Below, piece after piece: positions 15,019 to 21,933 of a stretch of DNA of 25,199 bases (position 1 is the first letter of the stretch; every line of letters starts with the position of its first letter). Under the pieces are notes generated by a model. That model saw only the letters and a program-made list of their open reading frames with translations, was not told where the DNA came from and did not search any database. The position numbers and the translations under genes were made by a program. This DNA is from an uncultured Verrucomicrobiota bacterium (GTDB lineage Bacteria > Verrucomicrobiota > Kiritimatiellia > CAIQIC01 > Lenti-01). The stretch spans positions 1 to 25,199 of the forward strand of contig CALKWZ010000015.1 in NCBI GenBank assembly GCA_938003985.1, in the 5' to 3' direction.

Positions 15019-15912
15019 ATGTTCGCCTGGATTCTACGAGGATTGGCGCGGGCCGTGGCGGCCTTGCCGGCCGGCGCCGCGACGGCGTTGGCCAACGGCA
15101 TCGGCTGGACGCTGGCCCGCGTCGTGCGCCTGCGCCGGACCTACGTCCTGGAGACGCTGGCGCGCTGCTTCCCGGAAAAAACGCCGGCCGAGCGGCGGGC
15201 GATCTATGCAGCCGTCTGCCGTCTGCAAGTGCTCAACATGGTGGAACTGCTGCGCTACGCGGGCGGGCGGGAGGCGGAGCTGGCCGCGCGCCTCGCGGTC
15301 AGCGGCAAGGAACACGTCGACGCCGCGCGCACGCAGGGCAAGGGCGTGCTGGTGCTGATCGCGCATTTCGGCAACTACGCGCTGCTGGCGCTGCAGGTGC
15401 CGCGGCTGTTCGGCTACCCGCTGTCCATCATCGCCAAGCCGCTGCGCAACGCCACGCTCAACGAACTGTGGTGGGAACTGCAGCGGCAGGCAGGCGTGAA
15501 CGGCATTCCCGCCCGCAACGCCTACCGCGCCAGCGTGCGCGCGCTGAAAGACAACGGCCTCGTCGGCTTCATGCTGGACCAGAACCGGCCCGCAGGCATG
15601 GGGGTGTTCGTGGACTTTTTCGGGAAACCGGCGTCGACCACGCCGGGGTTGGCGGTGATGTCGGCCCATACCGGCGCGCCGGTGCTGCCCGTGTTCATCC
15701 GCCGCGAACCGGACGGCACGCACCGGGTCGAGGCCTTGCCGCATCTGCCGCCGCCGGCCGACCGCCGGCCGGAGACGGTGCAGGCGTTCACCGCGGCCTG
15801 CACGCGGATCATCGAAGACGAAATCCGGCGTTATCCGGATCAATGGCTCTGGTGGCACAAGCGCTGGAAGAGCCGCCCGCCGGAAGAAAAGGCCGCCGCG
15901 GCGGCGTTGTAG
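15019..15912 (+). CDS. LpxL/HtrB-family acyltransferase, acidic catalytic residue missing
   Basis: A 297-residue, membrane-associated member of the lipid A late-acyltransferase family, which transfers acyl chains from acyl-ACP to lipid A. An N-terminal amphipathic/hydrophobic segment (about 1-30) is followed by the family blocks IAHFGNYALL (His116), FMLDQNRPAGMGVFVDFFG, and a C-terminal YPDQWLWWHKRWKSRP. The family catalytic motif is H-x4-D/E; here the position after HFGNY is Ala121, whereas the paralogue immediately downstream has Glu. Activity is therefore uncertain; it could use another acid, have another acceptor, or act as a partner. The start at 15019 is preferred on promoter position; 15010 would add MAR. 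The next gene starts 13 bases on. Confidence 0.85.
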   Translation: MFAWILRGLARAVAALPAGAATALANGIGWTLARVVRLRRTYVLETLARCFPEKTPAERRAIYAAVCRLQVLNMVELLRYAGGREAELAARLAVSGKEHVDAARTQGKGVLVLIAHFGNYALLALQVPRLFGYPLSIIAKPLRNATLNELWWELQRQAGVNGIPARNAYRASVRALKDNGLVGFMLDQNRPAGMGVFVDFFGKPASTTPGLAVMSAHTGAPVLPVFIRREPDGTHRVEALPHLPPPADRRPETVQAFTAACTRIIEDEIRRYPDQWLWWHKRWKSRPPEEKAAAAAL

Positions 15913-15925
15913 GCGGGACGGACGG

Positions 15926-16876
15926 ATGGCGCGGAAGAAATCACCCGGACTGCGGCTGCGGCAGGCGCTCGAAGCGCCGGCCATGCGCCTGGGACTGGCC
16001 GTCGTGCCGCGCCTCCCGCGCGCCGCCGTGCGCTGGCTGGCGTGCCGCCTGGGCGACGGCGCCTATCTGTTTTCGGCGCGCTCGCGCCGCCTCGGCCTGG
16101 CCAACCTCGACCTCGCCTTCGGCGCCACGATGCCGCCGGCGGAAAAACGCCGGATCCTGCGCGCTTCGCTGCGGAATTTCTCGCTGACGATGCTCGACCT
16201 GCTGTGGTTTTCGCGGAATTCGGCGGCGCGGATGGAACGCTGGCTCGCGGTCGCGCCCAGCATGCGGGACGCGATGGCAAGCCGCGTGGCGCGGGTGGGC
16301 GTGACGGGGCATTTCGGCAACTGGGAGCTGGTCGGGCGCTACTGGGCGCTGGCGGCCGGCGGCCTGACGAGCGTGGCGATGCCCCTGAAGAATCCCGCCG
16401 TGGGCGAACTGCTGCGGGAAGCGCGCGAACTGACCGGCCAGCAGATCGTCGCCCGCGAAGGCGCGCTCAAGAAACTGGTCCGCGCCCTGCGCGACGGCGG
16501 CACCGTCGGCCTGCTGCTGGACCAGAACACCGATCCCGGCGAAGGCGGCACGTTCGCGGATTTCTTCGGCAAGCCGGCTTCGGTTTCCCCCGCGGCGGGC
16601 GTGCTGGCGTCCATGACGGGGGCCGAAATCATCTTCGCCTACGCCCTGCCGCAACCCGACGGCACCTACCGGGGCGAAATGCCGCACCGGATCCCCGCGG
16701 CGGAAATCGCGGCCATGGACCGCGCGACCGCCGCGCAGGAACTGACCCGGCGCATCACCGGTTTCTACGAAGAGGCCATCCGCGCCCATCCCGAATGCTG
16801 GCTGTGGAGCTACAAGCGCTGGCGGCACGTGCCCCCGGGCCTGCCGAAGGACGGATTTCCGTATTACGCCAAATAG
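15926..16876 (+). CDS. LpxL/HtrB-family lipid A acyltransferase
   Basis: A 316-residue paralogue of the preceding gene. It has a hydrophobic N-terminal region (about 20-45), the intact H-x4-E catalytic motif in GHFGNWELVG (His129, Glu134), LLLDQNTDPGEGGTFADFFG, and the C-terminal ECWLWSYKRWRH. It should be an acyl-ACP-dependent secondary acyltransferase at the cytoplasmic face of the inner membrane, acting after LpxD and the Kdo/disaccharide steps. Which position of lipid A it acylates cannot be read from sequence. It lies between the catalytically odd paralogue and a MazG-like gene, each 13 bases away, in one operon. Confidence 0.9.
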   Translation: MARKKSPGLRLRQALEAPAMRLGLAVVPRLPRAAVRWLACRLGDGAYLFSARSRRLGLANLDLAFGATMPPAEKRRILRASLRNFSLTMLDLLWFSRNSAARMERWLAVAPSMRDAMASRVARVGVTGHFGNWELVGRYWALAAGGLTSVAMPLKNPAVGELLREARELTGQQIVAREGALKKLVRALRDGGTVGLLLDQNTDPGEGGTFADFFGKPASVSPAAGVLASMTGAEIIFAYALPQPDGTYRGEMPHRIPAAEIAAMDRATAAQELTRRITGFYEEAIRAHPECWLWSYKRWRHVPPGLPKDGFPYYAK

Positions 16877-16889
16877 AAAGGAACGCACC

Positions 16890-17225
16890 ATGCTGGATTT
16901 CGCGACGTACCAAAAACAAGCCCTGACGACGGCGGTCTACCCCGGCCGCGGCGAAGGCAATTTCACCTATCCCGCGCTGGGGCTCGCCGGCGAGACGGGC
17001 GAAGTGTGCGAAAAGCTCAAAAAGGCCATCCGCGACGACGGCGGCAAGGTGTCGGACGAGCGCCGTTCGCTGCTGGCGAAGGAGCTCGGCGACGTGCTGT
17101 GGTACCTCGCCACGCTCTCGACCGAACTGGGACTGGACCTCGAGGCGATCGCCGCCGGCAACCTGGCCAAGCTGGCGGCGCGCAAGGAAGCCGGCAAGAT
17201 CCACGGCAGCGGGGACCTGCGCTGA
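16890..17225 (+). CDS. MazG-like nucleotide pyrophosphohydrolase
   Basis: A 111-residue, single-domain all-alpha NTP pyrophosphohydrolase that would convert NTPs or dNTPs to monophosphates and pyrophosphate, often cleaning non-canonical nucleotides. The Mg-binding pattern E-x2-E then E-x2-D is present: E35 and E38 in GLAGETGEVCEK, E65 and D68 in KELGDVLWYLA. The N-terminal YQKQALTTAVYP is typical of the short MazG-like group also found in phages. An AAAGGAA Shine-Dalgarno precedes the ATG. The next gene starts one base after its stop. Link to the acyltransferases is by operon only. Confidence 0.9.
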   Translation: MLDFATYQKQALTTAVYPGRGEGNFTYPALGLAGETGEVCEKLKKAIRDDGGKVSDERRSLLAKELGDVLWYLATLSTELGLDLEAIAAGNLAKLAARKEAGKIHGSGDLR

Positions 17226-17226
17226 C

Positions 17227-17928
17227 ATGGCCACGCCCGCGGCGGTCCTGTTCGATTTCGACGGCGTCATCGTGGACAGCGAGCGGCTGCACCACGAGAC
17301 GATGGTGGAAGCCATGGCCGGGCAGGGCCCGGCCACGCCGTGGGAATTCTACCGCGAGCACCTGATGGGCTTCGACGACCGCGGGGCGTTCGCGGTCTTG
17401 CTGGAGCGCGCGGGGATCGAGCCGACGCCGGAGGAAGTCCGGCGGCGCATCGCGCGCAAGGCGGAACTCTTCGCGCAGCACGCGGCGGCGGGGCGGGTGC
17501 CGGCGTTTCCCGGCGCGGCGGATCTGGTCCGCGCCTGCGCGGCGTCGGGGCCGGTGGGGCTGTGCAGCGGCGCGTTGCGCAGCGACGTCGATCCGGTGCT
17601 GGCCGCGCTGGATCTCGCGGATTGCTTTGCCGAAAAAGTGACGGCCGAAGACGTGGCGGCGAGCAAGCCGGACCCGGCCTGCTATCGCCTGTGCGTCGCG
17701 AAGCTCGCGGCGCGGTTTCCGGACCGCGGCCTTGCGCCGGCCGTCTGCGTGGCGATCGAAGACACCGACGACGGCATCGTCTCGGCCCGCGGCGCGGGGA
17801 TTCCGGTGGTGGCGGTGGCCACGAACCTGCCGGCGGACTGGCTGCGCGCGGCCGGCGCCGCGGCCGTCGTCGACCGGCTCGCCGGCCTGACCCCCGCGCG
17901 CCTCGCCGCTCTGGCCGGCCTGGCCTGA
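17227..17928 (+). CDS. HAD-superfamily phosphatase (beta-phosphoglucomutase-like subgroup)
   Basis: A 233-residue haloacid dehalogenase-type hydrolase. Motif I is FDFDGVIVDSE (nucleophile D10, acid/base D12), followed by an alpha-helical cap (about 17-95), motif II Ser in GLCSGA (S114), motif III Lys in SKPDP (K147), and motif IV IEDTDDG (D179, with D181). The DGVIVDSE opening and helical cap place it with subfamily IA enzymes such as beta-phosphoglucomutase and sugar-phosphate phosphatases; the substrate is unknown. It starts one base after mazG, so translation is probably coupled. The non-coding, hairpin-rich stretch begins just after its stop. Confidence 0.9.
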   Translation: MATPAAVLFDFDGVIVDSERLHHETMVEAMAGQGPATPWEFYREHLMGFDDRGAFAVLLERAGIEPTPEEVRRRIARKAELFAQHAAAGRVPAFPGAADLVRACAASGPVGLCSGALRSDVDPVLAALDLADCFAEKVTAEDVAASKPDPACYRLCVAKLAARFPDRGLAPAVCVAIEDTDDGIVSARGAGIPVVAVATNLPADWLRAAGAAAVVDRLAGLTPARLAALAGLA

Positions 17929-17941
17929 ACGTCCGGTTTAA

Positions 17942-18300
17942 CATGGAAGGGACTTGGCCGAGTGCCGAGCCCAAGCCGGAGGCGACGGGCGAACGCGGGG
18001 TCTATGGCGCCGCGCTTGCGCGGCGAACGAGGTTCCGCGAGCGGAGCGGCAATAACGTTGTTCGTTACCCGCTGGACCGTGAGGTATCCGGCAAGGGAAC
18101 CGTTCCCGGAAGTACGCGCGTTTCCCCTGCCGATGGTGGGGCAATCCCGCTGGGGGTCCCCCTGGCCGTCACGAACGCCTTGGGCGGCAACGCTCGGTCG
18201 GAACAGGACGCCTCGTCATGGACGCCAACCAGTTCGGGTCTCAATGCGACGCCACTGGCAACCGGCAGGCGGCCGTCGCCAACGAGCAATCCGTCCAGCA
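17942..18300. ncRNA. Candidate structured RNA, hairpin-rich non-coding region
   Basis: About 360 bases with no credible protein, between the HAD stop and the DUF3024 gene. Hairpins follow one another in plus-strand order: 17953-17957/17971-17975; 18008-18014/18019-18025 (7 bp, CTTG loop); 18034-18038/18041-18045; 18046-18049 plus 18053-18057 with 18063-18067 plus 18069-18072; 18095-18099/18103-18107; 18124-18127 plus 18129-18131 with 18135-18141; 18152-18156/18158-18162; 18176-18179/18183-18186. GACGCC recurs at 18207, 18220 and 18248. A plus-strand frame stays open here, but its translation is low-complexity and unlike a protein. The strand is not established; plus fits the tidiest folds. 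A mobile-element guide RNA (HEARO/IscB omegaRNA type) is one possibility, unproven. Confidence 0.4.
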
Positions 18301-18325
18301 CGGGGCCAACGCGCCAAGTTCAGCG

Positions 18326-18670
18326 TTATCCCCAGAACATTTCCGTCGGGCCCGTCTTGATTTCCCGTAAAACTTTCACGAAGTCCGTTGTCGGGGGCAG
18401 GGGATCGTAGGCATGCCATTTCCCGTGTTGGTCCCTGAAATACAGCGCCCGGACGCCGCTCGTTTTGACGTATCTGGCCCTGGCGCCGTCGGACTTGGTC
18501 CAGATGGACTTGTCCTGCCAGTGCGGCCGTTGCTCGAACAGGGTGATGGCCATTCCGTTGGCAACGCAGCCGATGCGGACCTTGTCGCGGGCATGCGGGG
18601 GCAGCAGGTCCACGACATAGCGGTCGAGATGGGCTTCGGCTTCCAGCCGGATATGTTCGGGTATGGGCAT
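18326..18670 (-). CDS. DUF3024-domain protein
   Basis: A 114-residue, soluble protein with the DUF3024 pattern: a basic HARDKVRIGC region (about 26-35), GMAITLFEQRPHW (about 39-51), then WTKSDGARARYV and LYFRDQHGKWHAYDP (about 75-90). The function of DUF3024 is unknown; its small size, regular strands and Trp/Arg content suggest a small nucleic-acid- or ligand-binding fold, but that is a guess. It runs opposite to both neighbours, lacks the promoter layout seen at neighbouring genes and has no clear Shine-Dalgarno. Its codon use looks slightly less GC-rich than its surroundings. With the adjoining non-coding stretch it looks like an islet between the HAD and yjbQ genes. Confidence 0.8.
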   Translation of the reverse strand: MPIPEHIRLEAEAHLDRYVVDLLPPHARDKVRIGCVANGMAITLFEQRPHWQDKSIWTKSDGARARYVKTSGVRALYFRDQHGKWHAYDPLPPTTDFVKVLREIKTGPTEMFWG

Positions 18671-18751
18671 GGGTTGCTCTGCGTTTTCAAGGACGGCAGA
18701 CGTGGGTTGGAGACGAGGTCAAGCGGCGAATGCCGGCGCGGAAAAGAAGGC

Positions 18752-18780
18752 TTGTTGAACGGGGAAAAACTTTCCAAAGT
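18752..18780 (+). promoter_or_regulatory. Possible promoter of yjbQ, leaderless
   Basis: TTGTTG (18752-18757), 17 bases, CAAAGT (18775-18780), and 6 bases to the ATG at 18787. The hexamers are weak (3 of 6 for the -10); the spacing matches the recurring layout. Confidence 0.3.
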
Positions 18781-18786
18781 GCGCGC

Positions 18787-19206
18787 ATGAAATCGTTCCG
18801 GAAAGAGCTGTGGCTGGAGGTGCCGGCGCGCCGCGGCTACGTCAACCTGACGCCCGACGTCGAACAGGCCGTGCGCGCCAGCGGCGTCCGCGAGGGTCTG
18901 TGCCTCGTCAACGCCATGCACATCACCGCCAGCGTCTTCATCAACGACGACGAAAGCGGCCTGCACCGCGACTTCGAGCGCTGGCTCGAAAAACTCGCGC
19001 CGGAAAAACCCCACGCGCAGTACGACCACAACCGCACCGGCGAGGACAACGGCGACGCCCACCTCAAGCGCTCCGTCATGGGCCGCGAGGTCGTCGTGGC
19101 CGTCACCGCCGGCGCCCTCGACCTCGGCCCCTGGGAACAGATCTTCTACGGCGAGTTCGACGGCCTGCGCCGCAAGCGCGTCCTGATCAAGATCGTCGGA
19201 GAATGA
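18787..19206 (+). CDS. YjbQ/UPF0047-family protein (secondary thiamine-phosphate synthase type)
   Basis: A 139-residue protein that spans the whole YjbQ family. The conserved blocks are HITASVFINDDESGLHRDFE (His45), YDHNRTGEDNGDAHLKR (79-95; His81, Asp87, His92), GALDLGPWEQIFYGEFDG and the C-terminal KRVLIKIVGE. E. coli YjbQ has weak thiamine-phosphate synthase activity, hence the annotation name; the physiological role is unsettled. The ATG at 18787 is preferred over the upstream frame (from 18730) because the family begins at this point. The stop TGA overlaps the start ATG of the following Nudix gene (ATGA), indicating translational coupling. Confidence 0.92.
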   Translation: MKSFRKELWLEVPARRGYVNLTPDVEQAVRASGVREGLCLVNAMHITASVFINDDESGLHRDFERWLEKLAPEKPHAQYDHNRTGEDNGDAHLKRSVMGREVVVAVTAGALDLGPWEQIFYGEFDGLRRKRVLIKIVGE

Positions 19207-19673
19207 TGAAAAAAGACCGCAAGGAAATCGAAATCCTGGCGCGCGGCGCCTGCGCGAAAAACGGGGAAATTCTCGTCTGCCGCAACCGCAAGCACGGGAA
19301 CGTCTATCTGCCCGGCGGCCACGTCGACTGGGGCGAGGACTCCAAACATGCCCTCGCGCGCGAATGGCGCGAGGAACTCGGCGTGCCGGCCAAGGTCGGC
19401 CGGTTCCTTGGCGTCGTCGAGCAGGCCTACAAGGCCCGCAGCGGCCGCACCTGCGAAATCTCGCTCGTGTTCGAAATCCTCTGTCCGAAGCTGTCCGCGG
19501 AGATCCCGCCGCCGTCCGCCGAGGACCACCTCGAATTCGAATGGGTCCCTTTGCGGGATCTCCGCAAGTCCGGCTTGCTGCCGGGCACGATGGCCGATCT
19601 CGTTCCCGCCTGGCTGGTCCGTCCCTCGGCTGCGGCCGCCCGCTGGATCGGCTTCTCGCGCCGAGCGCGTTAG
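19203..19673 (+). CDS. Nudix hydrolase
   Basis: A 156-residue Nudix enzyme with a complete box, G-x5-E-x7-REUxEExGU, at 39-61 (GHVDWGED to REWREELGV; metal-binding Glu54, Glu57 and Glu58). The preceding NVYLPGGH is typical. The start overlaps the yjbQ stop (ATGA at 19203-19206); Met2 (19206) is equally possible. GGAGA at 19198-19202 is close to either start. Co-transcription with yjbQ could point to a role in clearing thiamine-like or nucleotide by-products, but that is inference; the box alone does not fix the substrate. Confidence 0.9.
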   Translation: MMKKDRKEIEILARGACAKNGEILVCRNRKHGNVYLPGGHVDWGEDSKHALAREWREELGVPAKVGRFLGVVEQAYKARSGRTCEISLVFEILCPKLSAEIPPPSAEDHLEFEWVPLRDLRKSGLLPGTMADLVPAWLVRPSAAAARWIGFSRRAR

Positions 19674-19686
19674 CGGAAAGTTGCCG

Positions 19687-20208
19687 TTACGGGGATTCCG
19701 CGGCCGCCGGGGGCTCGCGGAAAAAGTTGTTTTCGCGCAGATAGTCCCAGTTGGTGTTTTGGTAGAGCCGGCGCCAGTCGACGAGGGGCGGCCGGTCGTG
19801 GCCGATGGGGAAGCGGATCCGCGGGGCGAAGAAGATCAACAAGCCGAGGATGAACAGCGTCGGCAGCCGCGCGTGGCGCCGCAGGACGCGGCCGGTGCGG
19901 GCGGAGCGGACGGCGCCGAAATAGATCGCGCACAGGATCCGGGCGAAACGATGCGGGCTTTCCGCCCGCCGCGCATAGTGCGCCGCCAGCAGGTTGAAAT
20001 CGATGAGGGCCATCAGGACCGCCGCGATTTCCCAGTTCTGGACCAGAATCTGGAACAGGAGGGCGAATCCCAGCAGGAGGCTGATGGCTTGGAGCGTGAG
20101 GCGGCCGTCGGCCTGATACACGGGAAAATGCTCGCCCCAGTTCCGATCCCGGTCGGGAATCGGCCGGGTAAAGGAAATGGAAGGCGGGCGGCGCAGGAAG
20201 GACGGCAT
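19687..20208 (-). CDS. Small membrane protein of unknown function
   Basis: A 173-residue protein with a polar, Arg/Pro-rich N-terminus (about 1-35), two close hydrophobic helices (about 38-58 and 60-80), a basic Arg/His-rich loop (about 80-115), a third helix (LPTLFILGLLIFFAP, about 113-128) and a polar C-terminal tail with VDWRRLYQNTNWDYLRENNFF (written here as a motif near 143-163). Family not recognised. Although it lies 31 bases downstream of epmA on the same strand, it has its own promoter-like element overlapping the epmA stop, so it may be separately expressed. It is convergent with the Nudix gene, 13 bases away, with no visible terminator. Confidence 0.65.
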   Translation of the reverse strand: MPSFLRRPPSISFTRPIPDRDRNWGEHFPVYQADGRLTLQAISLLLGFALLFQILVQNWEIAAVLMALIDFNLLAAHYARRAESPHRFARILCAIYFGAVRSARTGRVLRRHARLPTLFILGLLIFFAPRIRFPIGHDRPPLVDWRRLYQNTNWDYLRENNFFREPPAAAESP

Positions 20209-20214
20209 GGGGCC

Positions 20215-20243
20215 AGCATAGCCGGTTGGCCGGCCGGCATCAA
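20215..20243 (-). promoter_or_regulatory. Promoter of the small membrane-protein gene, leaderless
   Basis: On the minus strand, TTGATG (20238-20243) and TATGCT (20215-20220, 4 of 6) are 17 bases apart, with 6 bases to the ATG at 20208. The TGA inside the -35 is the epmA stop codon, so the promoter is built over the end of the upstream gene. Confidence 0.5.
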
Positions 20244-21172
20244 CCGTTGCGGAAAGGCAGGACGCCGTCGAGGGAATCGGCGTCGGCCAGGATCATGAGC
20301 AGGCGATCGACGCCGAGGGCGATGCCGCCGGACGGGGGCATCTGCGCGAGGGCGGCGAGGAAGGTTTCGTCGAGGGGATAGGGCTTTTCGCCGCGTTTCG
20401 CGCGCTGCGCGTTGGCTTCGATGAAACGCGCGCGCTGTTCGGCGGGGTCGGTCAGCTCGGAGTAGGCGTTGGCGAGTTCGACGCCGCCCAGATAGAGTTC
20501 CCAGCGTTCGGCGCGGGCGGGATCGTCCGGCTTGCGGCGGGCGAGGGCGGCCAGCGGCGCGGGGTAGTCGATCAAGACGACCGGCCGGTCGGCCGGCAGC
20601 GCGGGCTCGACGCGGGTGACCAGATCGAGGTCGAAGCGGTCGGGATCGAATTTATGCGCGGGATCCCAGCCGGCGTGCTGGATGAAGGCCTGCGAGACGG
20701 CGGCTTTCTCCCACAGTTCCTGCGCGAACGAGACGGGCTTGCCCTGCCAGACGAAATCGGTCGCGCCGCGGAGTTCCTGGGCGACGCAAGCCAGCAGCGC
20801 CTTGGCGTCGGCGAGGATTTCGAGATAGCCGGCGTGGGCGCGGTACCATTCGAGCAGGGTGAATTCGGGGTGGTGCCAGCGGCCACGTTCGCCGGCGCGC
20901 GCGACGGGTCCGAGCTGGAAGATCTTTTCGCAGCCGGCGGCCAGCAGGCGCTTCATGGCCAGCTCGGGAGAAGTGCGAAACCAGCCCGCGCCGGCGGGCA
21001 CGGCATCGATGTTCGCCTCCGGCGCGTTGGCGGGCAGGACGACGGGGGTGTCCACTTCCAGAAAGCCGCGCTCGCGGAAGAAGCGGCGGATCGTTTCGTT
21101 CAGCCGCGCCCGCAGTTCCAGAATGCGGCGCTGGGCGCGCAAGGCATCGGAATCTGCCGGTGGCGGGCGCAT
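20240..21172 (-). CDS. epmA: EF-P (R)-beta-lysine ligase EpmA (GenX/PoxA)
   Basis: A 310-residue class II lysyl-tRNA-synthetase-like enzyme without the tRNA anticodon domain; it attaches (R)-beta-lysine (or lysine) to a conserved lysine of EF-P. Class II motifs are motif 1 GFLEVDTPVVLP (36-47), motif 2 ARAGERGRWHHPEFTLLEWY (91-110) and motif 3 GGIALGVDRLLM (282-293). E. coli EpmA has 325 residues. It starts 13 bases after the stop of efp, its substrate, in one operon. The aminomutase partner EpmB, which makes beta-lysine, is not in this window. Confidence 0.94.
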   Translation of the reverse strand: MRPPPADSDALRAQRRILELRARLNETIRRFFRERGFLEVDTPVVLPANAPEANIDAVPAGAGWFRTSPELAMKRLLAAGCEKIFQLGPVARAGERGRWHHPEFTLLEWYRAHAGYLEILADAKALLACVAQELRGATDFVWQGKPVSFAQELWEKAAVSQAFIQHAGWDPAHKFDPDRFDLDLVTRVEPALPADRPVVLIDYPAPLAALARRKPDDPARAERWELYLGGVELANAYSELTDPAEQRARFIEANAQRAKRGEKPYPLDETFLAALAQMPPSGGIALGVDRLLMILADADSLDGVLPFRNG

Positions 21173-21185
21173 GCCGCGGGGCGGG

Positions 21186-21755
21186 TCAGCCCAGCTTGAC
21201 GCGTTCGACGTACTTGCCGGTCCGGGTGTCGATGCGGATGAAATCGCCCTGGTTGATGAAGATCGGCACGCCGACTTCGTAGCCGGTGTCGATCTTGGCG
21301 GGCTTGAGCACGTTGGTGGCGGTGTTGCCGCGGGCGCCGGGCTCGGTTTCCTTGATTTCCTTGATGACGAACGAGGGCAGGGTGACGCTCATGGCGCGGT
21401 GGTTGAAGAACAGCACTTCGCACTCGAGATCCTCGAGCAGGAAGAAGCGCTGGTCGCCTACGACGTCTTCGTGGAGTTCGACCTGCTCGTAGGTTTTGTT
21501 GTCCATGAAGACGTACTTGTCGCCTTCCTTGTAGGAGAAGGCCATGGTCTTGGACTCGATGTTGGGCTGGTCGATCTTGTCGACGGCGCGGAAAGTTTTG
21601 TCCATGGTGGAACCGATCAGCATGTTCTTGATGCGGCACTTGTACATGGCCTGGCCCTTGCCGGGCTTGACGAATTCGAAGTCCGTGACTTCGTAGGGGA
21701 TGCCTTCGAGTTCGATCTTCAATCCTTTGCGCAAATCGGCGGCGGTGTATGACAT
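21186..21755 (-). CDS. efp: Translation elongation factor P
   Basis: EF-P binds ribosomes stalled on polyproline and stimulates peptide-bond formation. The 189-residue protein has the three beta-barrel domains of the family, and Lys33 in FVKPGKGQA corresponds to E. coli Lys34, the residue modified by EpmA; epmA is the next gene. The C-terminus shows the family pattern VPIFINQGDFIRIDTRTGKY. The start is ATG 21755, with AAGGA about 8 bases upstream; a frame open to 21860 adds a basic, unlikely leader. Proline-rich proteins nearby (the truncated first gene, the DUF2723 tail) are the kind of product that would need it. Confidence 0.97.
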   Translation of the reverse strand: MSYTAADLRKGLKIELEGIPYEVTDFEFVKPGKGQAMYKCRIKNMLIGSTMDKTFRAVDKIDQPNIESKTMAFSYKEGDKYVFMDNKTYEQVELHEDVVGDQRFFLLEDLECEVLFFNHRAMSVTLPSFVIKEIKETEPGARGNTATNVLKPAKIDTGYEVGVPIFINQGDFIRIDTRTGKYVERVKLG

Positions 21756-21792
21756 GGTCGTTTCCTTCTGCTGGGGTCCAAAAAGCCGGGCA

Positions 21793-21821
21793 GATGTACG
21801 CCAACGGCACCGCTTTGCCAA
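21793..21821 (-). promoter_or_regulatory. Promoter of efp-epmA, with leader
   Basis: On the minus strand, TTGGCA (21816-21821, 5 of 6) and TACATC (21793-21798) are 17 bases apart. Transcription would begin about 30 bases before the ATG, leaving room for the Shine-Dalgarno. It contrasts with the leaderless promoters elsewhere in the window. Confidence 0.45.
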
Positions 21822-21933
21822 GGAAAAAGCGCGCCGGGGCAACCGGGAGCCCGTTGTCACCGTCGTTGGCAGTCATCCGCAAGGTTCCTGCGCGGTTTGG
21901 CGGCTCGCGGCGCCGCTTGGGTTGGCAAAATCG

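Noticed and set aside
17340..18410. Plus-strand open frame across the hairpin-rich stretch as a protein gene.
   Set aside because: It has no Shine-Dalgarno at any start past the HAD gene, low-complexity Ser/Thr/Pro/Gly composition and no domain, and it overlaps HAD and DUF3024 genes in other frames.
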